Source: Rugamonas apoptosis (GTDB taxonomy: Bacteria > Pseudomonadota > Gammaproteobacteria > Burkholderiales > Burkholderiaceae_D). Taken from it: 64,000 nt of DNA. The translations under genes and the position numbers were made by a program. The DNA lies in the NCBI RefSeq assembly GCF_014042355.1, contig NZ_JACEZU010000013.1, forward strand, positions 62,001-126,000, in the 5' to 3' direction. The notes beneath the pieces were generated by a model that did no database searches, had not been told where the DNA came from, and saw nothing but the letters and a program-made list of their open reading frames with translations. Position 1 is the first letter of the stretch; each line of letters begins with the position of its first letter. Shown in pieces: positions 43,338-55,368 of this stretch.

Positions 43338-44362
43338 CCGGCACCACCCTGGCCGCCACCATCGACGACTTCGGCGACGCCGGCCGGCTACAGTTGCGCG
43401 TGCTGCCCCTGGCCCGCCCCGGCCGGGGCCAGATCATGGTCCGGGTCGAGGCGGCCTCGGTCAATCCGATCGACGTGCGGCGCCGCAGCGGCTACGGCCG
43501 CCGCCTGATGTCGCTGCTGGGCGCGGCCCGCCTGCCGCTGGTGCTGGGCAACGACTTCGCGGGCACGGTGTGCGCCGTGGGGCCCGGGGTGACGCAGTGG
43601 CGCGAAGGCGATGCCGTATACGGCGTCAAGCCGCCCTCCAGCCAGGGCACGCACGCCACCCACGTGGTGGTGGCCGCCCAGCACGCCTTGCGCCGCCCGC
43701 CTGGCATGGCGGCCATCCAGGTGGCCACACTGCCCTACAACTTCCTTACCGTCTGGCGCGCGCTGGCCGGCGCCGGCATCACGCACGACGCGGCCGCCGG
43801 CCGCCGGGTGCTGGTGCATGGCGCCTCGGGCGGACTGGGGCTGATCGCGTTGCGCCTGCTGCAGTCCATGGACGCGCACGTCACGGCCATCGCCGGCGGT
43901 GCGCAGCTGGCCGCATGCCAACGGGCCGGCGCCCAGGAAACGCTGGACCGCCATGCCGCCCCGCTGGCGGCGCTGCCGGCCGACTTCGCCGCCACGCTGA
44001 ACTTCGCCAGTTGGGACGACGAGGCCGCGCTGCTGCGCCTGCTCACGGCGCGGGCCCTGGGCCATGCCAGCACCGTCCATCCCATGCTCGGTCTGGTCGA
44101 CCGCCACGGCCTGGCCGGCGGCCTGGCCAGGGCCTGGTATCAGCGGCGCCGTATGGCCGCACACTTGCCGCACGGCGCGCGCTATGACTGGACCGTGTTC
44201 CGTCCCGCTGCCGACGCCTTGCGCGCCCTGGCCGACTTTGCCCCGCTGCTGCCCCTGCACGGCGCCATTGTCACCTATCCGCTTACCCAGGCGGCCCAGG
44301 CGCACCGCCACGTCGAGCTGCGCGAACCGGGCCGCGTCGTGCTGCTGCCCCAACTTACCTGA
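43334..44362 (+). CDS. medium-chain dehydrogenase/reductase, quinone-oxidoreductase-like
   Basis: 342 residues from the ATG overlapping the FAH stop. The GroES-like N-terminal domain includes VRVEAASVNPIDVRRRSGYG and LVLGNDFAGTVCAVGPGV, and the NADP-binding motif is VLVHGASGGLGLIALRLL. Zinc ligands are not apparent, fitting the zinc-free quinone oxidoreductase branch. It could reduce an enone or quinone-like intermediate in the pathway encoded by its operon. Confidence 0.88.
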   Translation: MTGTTLAATIDDFGDAGRLQLRVLPLARPGRGQIMVRVEAASVNPIDVRRRSGYGRRLMSLLGAARLPLVLGNDFAGTVCAVGPGVTQWREGDAVYGVKPPSSQGTHATHVVVAAQHALRRPPGMAAIQVATLPYNFLTVWRALAGAGITHDAAAGRRVLVHGASGGLGLIALRLLQSMDAHVTAIAGGAQLAACQRAGAQETLDRHAAPLAALPADFAATLNFASWDDEAALLRLLTARALGHASTVHPMLGLVDRHGLAGGLARAWYQRRRMAAHLPHGARYDWTVFRPAADALRALADFAPLLPLHGAIVTYPLTQAAQAHRHVELREPGRVVLLPQLT

Positions 44363-44384
44363 ACCGCCAATTCCAGGAGTCTTC

Positions 44385-46316
44385 ATGTCCGAACTCAATC
44401 ACCGCGCACCGCAGGCGCCCCTCCGCACCCTTGCCGACATCCATGCCTTCGAACACGAGCCCGGGTCGCAGCAACTGGCGGCAGACACCACCTACGACGT
44501 GCTGCGCCAGGCCGCCGCCCGCCATCCGCAGCGCACAGCCTTGCGCTTTGTGCTGAGCGGCGCGGCCGATGCGCCCGAATTCTGCTTCAGCTACCAGCAC
44601 CTGCTGGATGGCGTGACGCAGGCCGCCAACGCCTTCCACCACGCCGGCATCGCGCCCGGCAAAGCGGTGGCGCTGCTGCTGCCCAACCTGCCCGAGACCC
44701 ATTTCGCCCTGTGGGGCGCGCAGGCAGCCGGCATCGCCAGCCCGCTCAACCCGCTGCTGGAAGCGGAACACCTGGCCAGCCTGGTCGAGGCCACCCGGGC
44801 CGAAGTACTGGTGACGCTGGCGGCGCAGCCGGAGGGCGACCTGTGGCACAAGGCACTGGCCGTCATCGAGCGCTGCCCGTCGATCCGCACCGTGCTCGTG
44901 GTCGACCTGGACGCCTACGTGGCGCCGGCCGCCCGCGCCGGCCTGCAGGCGTTGCGCGCCAAGGCGCCGCTGCCGCAACGTCCTGGCGTCGAGGTGCTGT
45001 CGTTCAGCGCCGCGCTGGCCACGCAACCGGCCGACCGCCTCGTTTCGGGGCGCGTGATCCGGCCCGACGACCTGTGCGCCTATTTCCACACCGGCGGCAC
45101 CACCGGCCTGCCCAAGATCGCGGTCCACACCCATTTGAACGAAGCCTTTGTCGCCGCCATGCTGCAAGCGCTGGAACCGGACCCGCACGTGGTGCTGTGC
45201 GGCCTGCCGCTGTTCCACGTCAACGGCGCGCTGGTCACCGGCCTGGGCGCCTTCCATGGCGGCTGGGAAGTGGTGCTGCTCACGCCGCAGGGCTACCGCG
45301 GGCCGGGCGTGATGGCGCGCTTCTGGCACCTGGTCGAACGCTTCGGGGCCACCAGCTTCAGCGCCGTGCCCACCATCTTCGCCGGCCTGGCCGCGCTGCC
45401 GCACGATGGCGCCGACATCACTTCGCTGCGCCACGCCTTCTGCGGCGCCGCGCCGCTGCCGGCCGAAGTGGCGCGCCAGTTCGAGGCCCATGCCGGCATC
45501 CCCCTGTGCGAAGGCTATGGCCTGACGGAGGCGGCCTGCATCTCGGCCGTCAATCCGCCCGGCTTCGGCCGCCGCCCCGGCAGCGTGGGGCTGCGCCTGC
45601 CGCACCAGCGCCTGCAAGCGTGGAAGCTGGACGCCGACGGCCAGGCCAGCGAACCGTGCGCCGCCGGCGAAGTGGGCGTGATCGGCGTCAGCGGTCCCAA
45701 CGTCTTCCCCGGCTACCTGCGCGAGAGCGACAACCGCGGTATCTGGCTCAGCCCCGGCTGGCTCAACACGGGTGACCTGGGCTACCTGGACCAGGATGGC
45801 TTCGTGCACCTGACCGGGCGCGCCAAGGACCTGATCATCCGGGGCGGCCACAACATCGACCCGGCCATGGTCGAGGATGCCCTGCTGCGCCACCCGGCCG
45901 TGGCGCTGGCGGCCGCCGTGGGCCAGCCGGACGAGCACGCGGGCGAATTGCCGGTCGCCTACGTCACCCTGAAACCGGGCGCCAGCATCGACAGCGCCGC
46001 CCTGCTGGCCGCGGCGCGCGAACTGGTGCCGGAACGGGCGGCGGTGCCGGCCCGCATCGAAATCCTGCCGCAAATGGCGCTCACCGCCGTCGGCAAGGTG
46101 GCCAAGGCCGAGCTGCGCCTGCGCGCGGCCGAACACGTGCTGGGCCAGCTGCTGACCCAGCACGGCCTGGCCGCCACGGTGCGCATGGTGGCCGACGCCG
46201 CGCGCGGCAGCGTGGCGCGGCTGCGCTGCCCGGGCCATGAAGCCGGCCGCGCACAAGCCCTGCTGGAGCGCTTCCCGTATCCGGTGGAGCTGGTCATCGG
46301 CACCGAGACCCCGTAA
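44385..46316 (+). CDS. acyl-CoA synthetase (AMP-forming)
   Basis: 643 residues of the ANL superfamily. The P-loop-like AMP motif is YFHTGGTTGLPKIAVHTH, with CEGYGLTEAACIS, the hinge region NTGDLGYLDQDGFVHLTGRAKDLI split as GDLGYLD and GRAKDLIIRGGHNI, and the C-terminal catalytic lysine region AVGKVAKAELR. It is longer than usual by about 60 C-terminal residues of unclear role. It converts a carboxylic acid to its CoA ester using ATP. The ATG has AGGAGT upstream. It ends the operon 97 bp before a strong terminator. Confidence 0.92.
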   Translation: MSELNHRAPQAPLRTLADIHAFEHEPGSQQLAADTTYDVLRQAAARHPQRTALRFVLSGAADAPEFCFSYQHLLDGVTQAANAFHHAGIAPGKAVALLLPNLPETHFALWGAQAAGIASPLNPLLEAEHLASLVEATRAEVLVTLAAQPEGDLWHKALAVIERCPSIRTVLVVDLDAYVAPAARAGLQALRAKAPLPQRPGVEVLSFSAALATQPADRLVSGRVIRPDDLCAYFHTGGTTGLPKIAVHTHLNEAFVAAMLQALEPDPHVVLCGLPLFHVNGALVTGLGAFHGGWEVVLLTPQGYRGPGVMARFWHLVERFGATSFSAVPTIFAGLAALPHDGADITSLRHAFCGAAPLPAEVARQFEAHAGIPLCEGYGLTEAACISAVNPPGFGRRPGSVGLRLPHQRLQAWKLDADGQASEPCAAGEVGVIGVSGPNVFPGYLRESDNRGIWLSPGWLNTGDLGYLDQDGFVHLTGRAKDLIIRGGHNIDPAMVEDALLRHPAVALAAAVGQPDEHAGELPVAYVTLKPGASIDSAALLAAARELVPERAAVPARIEILPQMALTAVGKVAKAELRLRAAEHVLGQLLTQHGLAATVRMVADAARGSVARLRCPGHEAGRAQALLERFPYPVELVIGTETP

Positions 46317-46412
46317 TGCGGCTACCGCTACCGGCCAGGGGCACATGCGGTTGACGCGGCCGGCGCCGGCCCGCGCCGCCATCCCGGTTTAAACAGTTCA
46401 GGAAGGGAGTTT

Positions 46413-46444
46413 GACTGCCGCCGTCGCGGCGGCAGTCTTTTTTT
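46413..46444 (+). terminator. strong rho-independent terminator
   Basis: A perfect 10-bp GC-rich stem GACTGCCGCC/GGCGGCAGTC closes a 5-nt loop and is followed by seven T's. It ends the 41207-46316 operon and separates it from the SphA-type gene. Confidence 0.95.
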
Positions 46445-46512
46445 ACCAGACGGACCCGCACCAATACGACGGACCCGCAACACAACAATCACTACCACCA
46501 ATGGAGACGAGC

Positions 46513-47598
46513 ATGACCAAACTGATGAAGAAGACTGCCCTGTACGCCTTGCTGGGCGCCGCCGCCGGCGCCCATGCCGCCGAAGGGTTCGAGCCGCGCT
46601 ACAACGTGGCCGGCAGCCTGGGCGGCGAGATTTTCGCCCCGCCCGACCAGACCGGCTGGGCCGCCGGCCTGGCCACCACCTATGTCCCGGTGCGCAAGGT
46701 AACGGGCGACGATGGCAAGGCGCTGACCCTGCCGGTGCCCGGCGGCGCGCTGGCCGTGCCCGGCCTCCCGGCCGCCGCTTCCCCCACCTATGGCCCTGGC
46801 CGCACCACCCTGGACGGCAACGGCAACATGACGCGCCAGGACCTGGCACTGGCCTACCTGACGCCCGAGCAGTATGCGGGCGGGCGCCTGCTGTTCGTGG
46901 TGGACGTGCCGTTCGCCCGCAAGCACCAGTCCATCGCCCTGCATGGCGACACCCCGGCCCTGAACTGGCCGGCCCCCGTGCCGCAGCCCGTGCAGTCGGC
47001 CGTGGCGGGCCAGTTCGCGGCCCAGTACCAGGGCGCCCAGGCGGCCCAGGGCGAGGCCGCCACCGGCGCCATCAACGGTATCGGCGACACCGAACTGATC
47101 GCCGGCTGGCAGTACGTGGGCGAGCAGTGGCGCGTGCTGGGCAGCGCCGCGCTGGTTATGCCGACCGGGAAATACGGTACCGACCCCCAGCCCGACGTCG
47201 GCCAGGGCAACTTCCGCACGCTGCGCCCGGCGCTGCAAGTGGCCTACCTGCCCACGCCGCAGTTGGCGCTGGCGGCCAAGGTATCGCTCGGCCTGAACGG
47301 GCGCAACCACGACAACCAGCTGCGCAGCGGCAACTGGTGGGGCACGGAACTGGCGGCCGGCTACAAGACCGGCATCGGCGTGTTCGGCCTGCACGCACTG
47401 CGGGTGCAGCAGTACCAGGACGACGACAACAATCCGTTCGGCGCCAGCCGCTACCGCACCACCAATGCCGGCGCCTTCTACACCGCCCGCCTGCCGGGCC
47501 TGGGCACCATCGTCACCCTGCAGTACATCGACACCATGGCGTCGCGCAATGCCAAGCATAGCAGCTTCTTGCAGCTGCGCCTGATCCAGCTGTTCTGA
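46513..47598 (+). CDS. SphA/MetA-type outer-membrane protein linked to phenol degradation
   Basis: 361 residues from an ATG with GGAG 8 bp upstream. A signal peptide (KKTALYALLGAAAGAHA) precedes a barrel-like protein with alternating strands, ending TMASRNAKHSSFLQLRLIQLF. The pattern (GIGDTELIAGWQY, ALVMPTGKYG, NTGAGxxY-type strands) fits the MetA-pathway-of-phenol-degradation outer-membrane family. Such proteins are thought to admit aromatic or hydrophobic compounds. Although it follows a strong terminator, its position after the aromatic operon supports a role in substrate uptake. Confidence 0.85.
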   Translation: MTKLMKKTALYALLGAAAGAHAAEGFEPRYNVAGSLGGEIFAPPDQTGWAAGLATTYVPVRKVTGDDGKALTLPVPGGALAVPGLPAAASPTYGPGRTTLDGNGNMTRQDLALAYLTPEQYAGGRLLFVVDVPFARKHQSIALHGDTPALNWPAPVPQPVQSAVAGQFAAQYQGAQAAQGEAATGAINGIGDTELIAGWQYVGEQWRVLGSAALVMPTGKYGTDPQPDVGQGNFRTLRPALQVAYLPTPQLALAAKVSLGLNGRNHDNQLRSGNWWGTELAAGYKTGIGVFGLHALRVQQYQDDDNNPFGASRYRTTNAGAFYTARLPGLGTIVTLQYIDTMASRNAKHSSFLQLRLIQLF

Positions 47599-47625
47599 TG
47601 CCGACCCGGGCTGCCGCGCGACCCG

Positions 47626-48732
47626 TCAGGCCGTGTCGGCCAGCCGGACCGCCACCTGTTCGAAGGCCGGCAACTGGCGTTGGAAGGCATCCACCACGGC
47701 CGGGTCGAAATGCGCGCCCCGGCCGGCGGCGATGAAGGCGGCGGCCTGCTCCGGCGCCATCGGCTCCTTGTACGGCCGGCGCGCCAGCAAGGCGTCGAAC
47801 ACGTCGGCCACCGCCATCAGGCGCGCCGCCAGCGGGATGGCGTCGCCGGCCAGGCCCTGCGGATAGCCGGAGCCATCCCATTTTTCGTGGTGGCCGCCGG
47901 CGATCTGCATCGCCACTTCCAGGAACCGGCCGCGCACCCCCATCTGCCGGCCGGCCCGGCGCAGGATGTCCTGGCCGCGCTGGGCGTGGGTCTGCATGAC
48001 GGCCCATTCGTGCGGCTCGAACTTGCCCGGCTTGAGCAGGATGTGGTCGGGGATGGCGATCTTGCCAATGTCGTGCAGCGGGGCCGACTTGGCCATCAGT
48101 TCGATCAGCTGCGGCGTCAGTTGCTCCGCGTAGCCGGGCTGGCTGGCCAGGTCGGTGGCCAGCAGGCGCACGTACTGGGAGGTGCGGCGCACGTGGTTGC
48201 CCGTGTTCTCGTCGCGGAACTCGGCCAGGGACACCATCACGTCGATGGCCGCATCCTGCAACTGGTAGATCTCGGCCAGCCGTTCGCTGGCCTGCTCCTG
48301 CAACTGGCCGTTCTGCCGGTGCAGGAAGTCATGCCATGCCTTGACGGCCAGCTGGGCCTTGACGCGGGCCGCCACGATGGGCGGGCTGATCGGCTTGTGG
48401 ATGAAGTCGACGGCGCCCAGCGCCAGGCCGTGCTGCTCGTCTTCCAGCGCATCGCGCGCGGTCAGGAACAGCACCGGCACCCGGGCCAAGTGCGCGTCGG
48501 CCTTCAGGCGGCGGCACACTTCGTAGCCGTCCATGTCGGGCATCATCACGTCGAGCAGCACCAGGTCGGGCGCTTCGGCCTGCGCCAGCGCCAGCGCCTT
48601 GGGGCCATTGTTGGCCAGTTGCACCCGGTACTGGTCGCGCAACAGGCCGTCGAGCAGGCTGAGGTTGGCGGGGGTGTCGTCCACCACCAGCACGGTGGGT
48701 CGGGATGCCGAAACGGCGCTTGGGGTCATCAT
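47626..48732 (-). CDS. HD-GYP response regulator (c-di-GMP phosphodiesterase)
   Basis: About 368 residues. The receiver domain (about residues 12-130) has VLVVDDTPANLSLL and the phospho-acceptor Asp in LVLLDVMMPDMDGYE. A linker leads to an HD-GYP domain with LHDIGKIAIPD and GGHHEKWDGSGYPQGL, the intact catalytic signature for c-di-GMP hydrolysis. I start at the ATG at 48730-48732; a GTG overlapping the kinase stop by one base is possible. It should receive phosphate from the hybrid kinase encoded just upstream. Confidence 0.93.
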   Translation of the reverse strand: MMTPSAVSASRPTVLVVDDTPANLSLLDGLLRDQYRVQLANNGPKALALAQAEAPDLVLLDVMMPDMDGYEVCRRLKADAHLARVPVLFLTARDALEDEQHGLALGAVDFIHKPISPPIVAARVKAQLAVKAWHDFLHRQNGQLQEQASERLAEIYQLQDAAIDVMVSLAEFRDENTGNHVRRTSQYVRLLATDLASQPGYAEQLTPQLIELMAKSAPLHDIGKIAIPDHILLKPGKFEPHEWAVMQTHAQRGQDILRRAGRQMGVRGRFLEVAMQIAGGHHEKWDGSGYPQGLAGDAIPLAARLMAVADVFDALLARRPYKEPMAPEQAAAFIAAGRGAHFDPAVVDAFQRQLPAFEQVAVRLADTA

Positions 48733-48734
48733 CA

Positions 48735-51913
<3,179 letters not shown>

Positions 51914-51917
<4 letters not shown>

Positions 51918-53488
51918 GCCGCTTGCGCCAGCAATGCGGGTGGCCGGGCCAGGCACACCTTGTCGGTCGCCTGCCGCCCCAGCCGAAAAATCGCCAGGCT
52001 GGCACTGAGGCGGCCCGCCTGGTCTTCCAGCGATACCGCCGCGGCGGCCGCCTGTTCCACCAGCGCCGCGTTCTGCTGGGTCATCGCGTCCATCTGGTGG
52101 ATCGCATGGTCGACCTGCTCGATGCCACGGCTTTGCTGGGCGCTGGCGGCGGCGATCTCGCCCATGATGCCGGCCACATGCTGCACGGCGCCCACGATTT
52201 CGGCCATGGTGCTGCCGGCCTGGTCGGCCAGGCGCGCGCCGGCGTCGATCCGCTCCACCGAGGAGCCGATCAGGTCGCGGATCTGGCGCGCCGACGCGGC
52301 GCTGCGCTGGGCCAGGTTGCGCACCTCGCCCGCCACCACGGCAAAGCCGCGTCCCTGCTCGCCGGCGCGCGCCGCCTCCACGGCCGCGTTCAGGGCCAGC
52401 AGGTTGGTCTGGAAGGCGATGCTGTCGATCACGCCGATGATGTCGGCGATCTGCACGGCCGAGGCGTGGATGGCGTTCATGGTGGTGACCACGTCGGCCA
52501 CCACGGCGCCACCGCGCTGGGCCACGCTGGCCGCGCCCAGCACCAGCTCATTGGCCTGGCGCGCATGGTCGGCGTTGCGCAGCACGGTGCCGGTCAGGGC
52601 CGCCATCGAATGGGCGGTCTGCTCCTGCCGGCTGGCCTGCAATTCGGTGCGCGAGGACAGGTCGGCGTTGCCGGCCGCGATGTCGGCGCTGGCGTGGCGG
52701 ATGGTGGACGAGGCGGCCTTGACGTCGGCCACGATGGCGCCGAGCCGGCCCTGCATGGCCTTCAGCACGGCCAGCACGCTGCCCTCGTCACCCGCTTCGG
52801 TGGCGATGTCCATCGACAGGTCGCCCGCCGCCACCGCCTGCGCGATGGCGCAGGCATATTCCGGTTCACCGCCCAGCTGCTGCCAGATCGAGCGCACCAC
52901 GTACCAGGACACCAGGCCCAGCGCGGCGATCACCAGCACGGCCACCGCAACGGAAGTGCTCAGCACATGGCGCACGCTGGCGCCGCTGGCGGCCACGCCG
53001 CCGTCGAAGCGGCGCTGCGCCAGCCGGCGCGTCTGCGCCAGGTCGGCCTGCAGCACCTGCAACTGCTGCTGCATGGCGACGATGGCCTGGTCCGCGTCAC
53101 CCGTCTCCACTTCCAGCAGGATACGCGCCACCTGCATGGCGGGCGCGTAGTAGGCGTCGAATTCGCGCCGCAGGCGGGCCGCCAGCGGCTGCTGGCCAGG
53201 CAACGTGCCGAGCACCTGCAACTGGCCCTGGATTACCCTGGACTGCTCGGCCAGCGCGCCCAGGCGCCGGCTGTCGCCCTCGGTCACGGCATCCTTGAAG
53301 CCGCCGCTCAGGCCATCCATCTGCTGGCCCAGCTCCTTGACCTGCTCCAGCAAGGGATAGTCGGCATGGGCCGTGGCGTCGATCGACGCGATCGCGCCCG
53401 TGATGAAGTACACCGTCACCGCCAGCCCGAGGCCAAACAGGACGGCGGCGATCACCGGTACCGCCCAGATTCTATGCTTGATGCTCAT
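51914..53488 (-). CDS. methyl-accepting chemotaxis protein
   Basis: 524 residues from the ATG at 53486-53488, with GGAG 8 bp upstream. A first membrane helix (about 8-32), a periplasmic helical domain to about 180, a second helix (VAVAVLVIAALGLVSWYVV), HAMP and a signalling domain with IAFQTNLLALNAAVEAARAG are visible. It lacks a tether pentapeptide. It is cotranscribed with a porin, a binding-protein-like gene and a hybrid kinase, so the chemoreceptor and the kinase may read the same periplasmic ligand. Confidence 0.93.
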
Positions 53489-53530
53489 CACATGCTCTCC
53501 ATCCCGGCGCCCACAACAGCGGGCCCGCGC

Positions 53531-53965
53531 TCAGTGCAGACTAAAAACGACCTTGACGCTGGCGTCGACCGCGGCGCGCTCGACATAGCCGATGGCCGAA
53601 CCGCTGTCGGCCACCAGCTTGCGCACCGCGGCGCTGTCGCCGGCCTCCTTGGGTGGCCGGCCCTTGCCGGTGAAGATCAGCTTGGACCAATGGGCCTTCA
53701 CCTGCGCCGCCGACTTGCCCAGGACCTTGCCGTAGAACTCCTCGCGCACCGGGCTGCCGTCGCTCTGGTCGACCGGCACCGCCGTCGCGCCGGCCGGGAA
53801 GCTGGCGCTGTTGCCGAGAAAGATGTCGCCCACCTGGGCCGTGCTCAGCGTGCCGCAGGCATTCTTGGCCGAGACGATCACCACCACCTCCGCGCTGGCG
53901 GCCTGCGTTGCCAGCGCCAGCGCCACGGCCAGCAGCGCGCGGCCCGATTGATATCTGATACGCAT
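53531..53965 (-). CDS. small periplasmic PstS-like binding protein
   Basis: 144 residues with a signal peptide ending in ATQAASA. The mature part, EVVVIVSAKN ... VGDIFLGNSASFPAGATAVPVDQ ... REEFYGKVLGKSAAQVKAHWSKLIFTG ... AIGYVERA, matches short proteins annotated as phosphate ABC transporter substrate-binding-like, about half the length of PstS. No ABC transporter genes are near. Its place between a porin and a chemoreceptor suggests a ligand-capture or sensing role in the periplasm, but the ligand is not known. Confidence 0.82.
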   Translation of the reverse strand: MRIRYQSGRALLAVALALATQAASAEVVVIVSAKNACGTLSTAQVGDIFLGNSASFPAGATAVPVDQSDGSPVREEFYGKVLGKSAAQVKAHWSKLIFTGKGRPPKEAGDSAAVRKLVADSGSAIGYVERAAVDASVKVVFSLH

Positions 53966-53975
53966 ATGCCGCCCC

Positions 53976-55094
53976 TTAGAACACGAAGTCCATGGCCACG
54001 CTCACGACGTGGAAACGGTGGCCGGGCTGCAGGCCCGGCTGTGGATTGACCAGGGTGCCGATCGAGCCGTCATTGGGCTGATTGCGGTCATATTGCAGCT
54101 TGAGATCGGTGCCGGGCCGGAAGTCCCAGCGCACGCCGGCGCTGACGCCGCGCTGGCCGATGGCCACGCTCTGCTGCGCCAGGTCCGCCTGACGAATCTG
54201 CACCGACATCTGATTGCGCCGGTTGTAATTCAGGTAGGGCGTGAATTCGCCGATGCGGTAGCCGCCGCCCACGTACCAGCTAGGCACCCCGGCGCCATGG
54301 CCGGAAATCCTGGCCCACTCAGCCATCAGGAACCAGGCGCCCGGATCGTAGCTGCCGCCCACCGCGTTGACTGTGTAGGGCAGGTCCGCCAGTGCCAACT
54401 CGTCGGACGACAAGCGCGCCTCGAAGTGCGACAGCAGCACCGTCGCCGCGCCATAGGTCACCGTGTTGGCCACCCCGCGCATGCGGCGGGCCCGTTCGTG
54501 GTAGCCCTCGCCGTTGCCGAACGGGTAGGTCGAATTATTGCGACCGGCATACACCACCACCGTATCGCGGGCGCCGGCGGCCTGGAAGGTATAGCTGACG
54601 TCGGCGCCATCGCTGTTGGTCATGGCCAGCGCGCCATAGACCGTATTGGGCACGCGCACCCATGGCATGGTGTAGCCGACCTTGCGCGAATTGGAGGCCA
54701 GGAAGGTGGGCAGCGCAATGCGGCCGGCGCGGATGCTCAGATCCGGGCTCACCTCGTACTTGACGTTGGCCCATTCCAGCTGCGGGTGCCAGGAGCCGTC
54801 CCAGCGCTGCTCGGTCACAACCTGCACCACGGCCGACCATTGCCGATTGAATTCGGCCGTCACCTGCCCGCCTAGCCGGCTGTCGACGTCCGGCGACCAG
54901 TTGCGCGTGTAACCGGCGCCGCTGGGCTGGAAGTTGGTGGCGGTGACGTCGGCCCTGTCCTCGCTGGAGTGGACCACGCCCAGCGTGCCGTAGCCGCTGA
55001 AGGAGATCGCCGGCGCGGCACTTTCGGCGGCGCCGGCGGTGGCGGCCTGCAGCGCAAGCGCGGACAACAGAGCGGCACGGGTGGTTGACGACAT
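53976..55094 (-). CDS. outer-membrane porin-like beta-barrel protein
   Basis: 372 residues with a signal peptide (SALALQAATAGAAES) and a barrel ending in HRFHVVSVAMDFVF, with the C-terminal aromatic residue of outer-membrane proteins. It includes SFSGYGTLGVVHSSEDRAD and many alternating strands; it resembles the porins that head sensory operons in related bacteria. It is the first gene of the five-gene signalling operon. Its promoter is overlapped by two tandem TGAC/GTCA-type repeats, placing the operon under TetR control. Confidence 0.85.
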   Translation of the reverse strand: MSSTTRAALLSALALQAATAGAAESAAPAISFSGYGTLGVVHSSEDRADVTATNFQPSGAGYTRNWSPDVDSRLGGQVTAEFNRQWSAVVQVVTEQRWDGSWHPQLEWANVKYEVSPDLSIRAGRIALPTFLASNSRKVGYTMPWVRVPNTVYGALAMTNSDGADVSYTFQAAGARDTVVVYAGRNNSTYPFGNGEGYHERARRMRGVANTVTYGAATVLLSHFEARLSSDELALADLPYTVNAVGGSYDPGAWFLMAEWARISGHGAGVPSWYVGGGYRIGEFTPYLNYNRRNQMSVQIRQADLAQQSVAIGQRGVSAGVRWDFRPGTDLKLQYDRNQPNDGSIGTLVNPQPGLQPGHRFHVVSVAMDFVF

Positions 55095-55153
55095 TTCTTA
55101 TCCTTTTACGAAAACGCTGGGCGCCAGGCGGACATCGCTGCGCTCCAAATCAC

Positions 55154-55192
55154 ATAATGATGATACCGTCATAATGACGCTAGCGTCAATTA
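55154..55192 (-). promoter_or_regulatory. promoter with two overlapping TGAC/GTCA operators before the signalling operon
   Basis: Two 8-6-8 repeats overlap: ATAATGAT-N6-GTCATAAT (55154-55175) and ATAATGAC-N6-GTCAATTA (55171-55192). On the minus strand TTGACG (55184-55189) and TATCAT (55160-55165) are 18 bp apart, so both operators overlap the promoter of the porin gene. Confidence 0.7.
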
Positions 55193-55302
55193 CTATTTGC
55201 GGCACCGCGGCAAAAACCTGCCATGCCGCCTCCCCCACCAGGCGGAAGTACGGGCGCCACGCGCATGCGGATCAAACCCGGCCCATGGCGCGCGGAATTT
55301 TT

Positions 55303-55324
55303 ATAATGACATATGCGTCATTAT
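55303..55324. promoter_or_regulatory. TGAC/GTCA operator with perfect 8-bp arms before the AI-2E-family gene
   Basis: ATAATGAC-N6-GTCATTAT, the best copy of the motif in the window. It lies 45 bp before the ATG of the AI-2E-family gene. A TATGAT at 55327-55332 could be the -10 element, but no -35 box at normal spacing could be fixed. Confidence 0.7.
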
Positions 55325-55368
55325 GATATGATGCGGCGGTTTTCAGCCCTGACCACGTCGCAGCCCAC

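Noticed and set aside
44355..46382. 675-codon open frame on the minus strand
   Set aside because: It is antisense to the acyl-CoA synthetase and lacks any domain.
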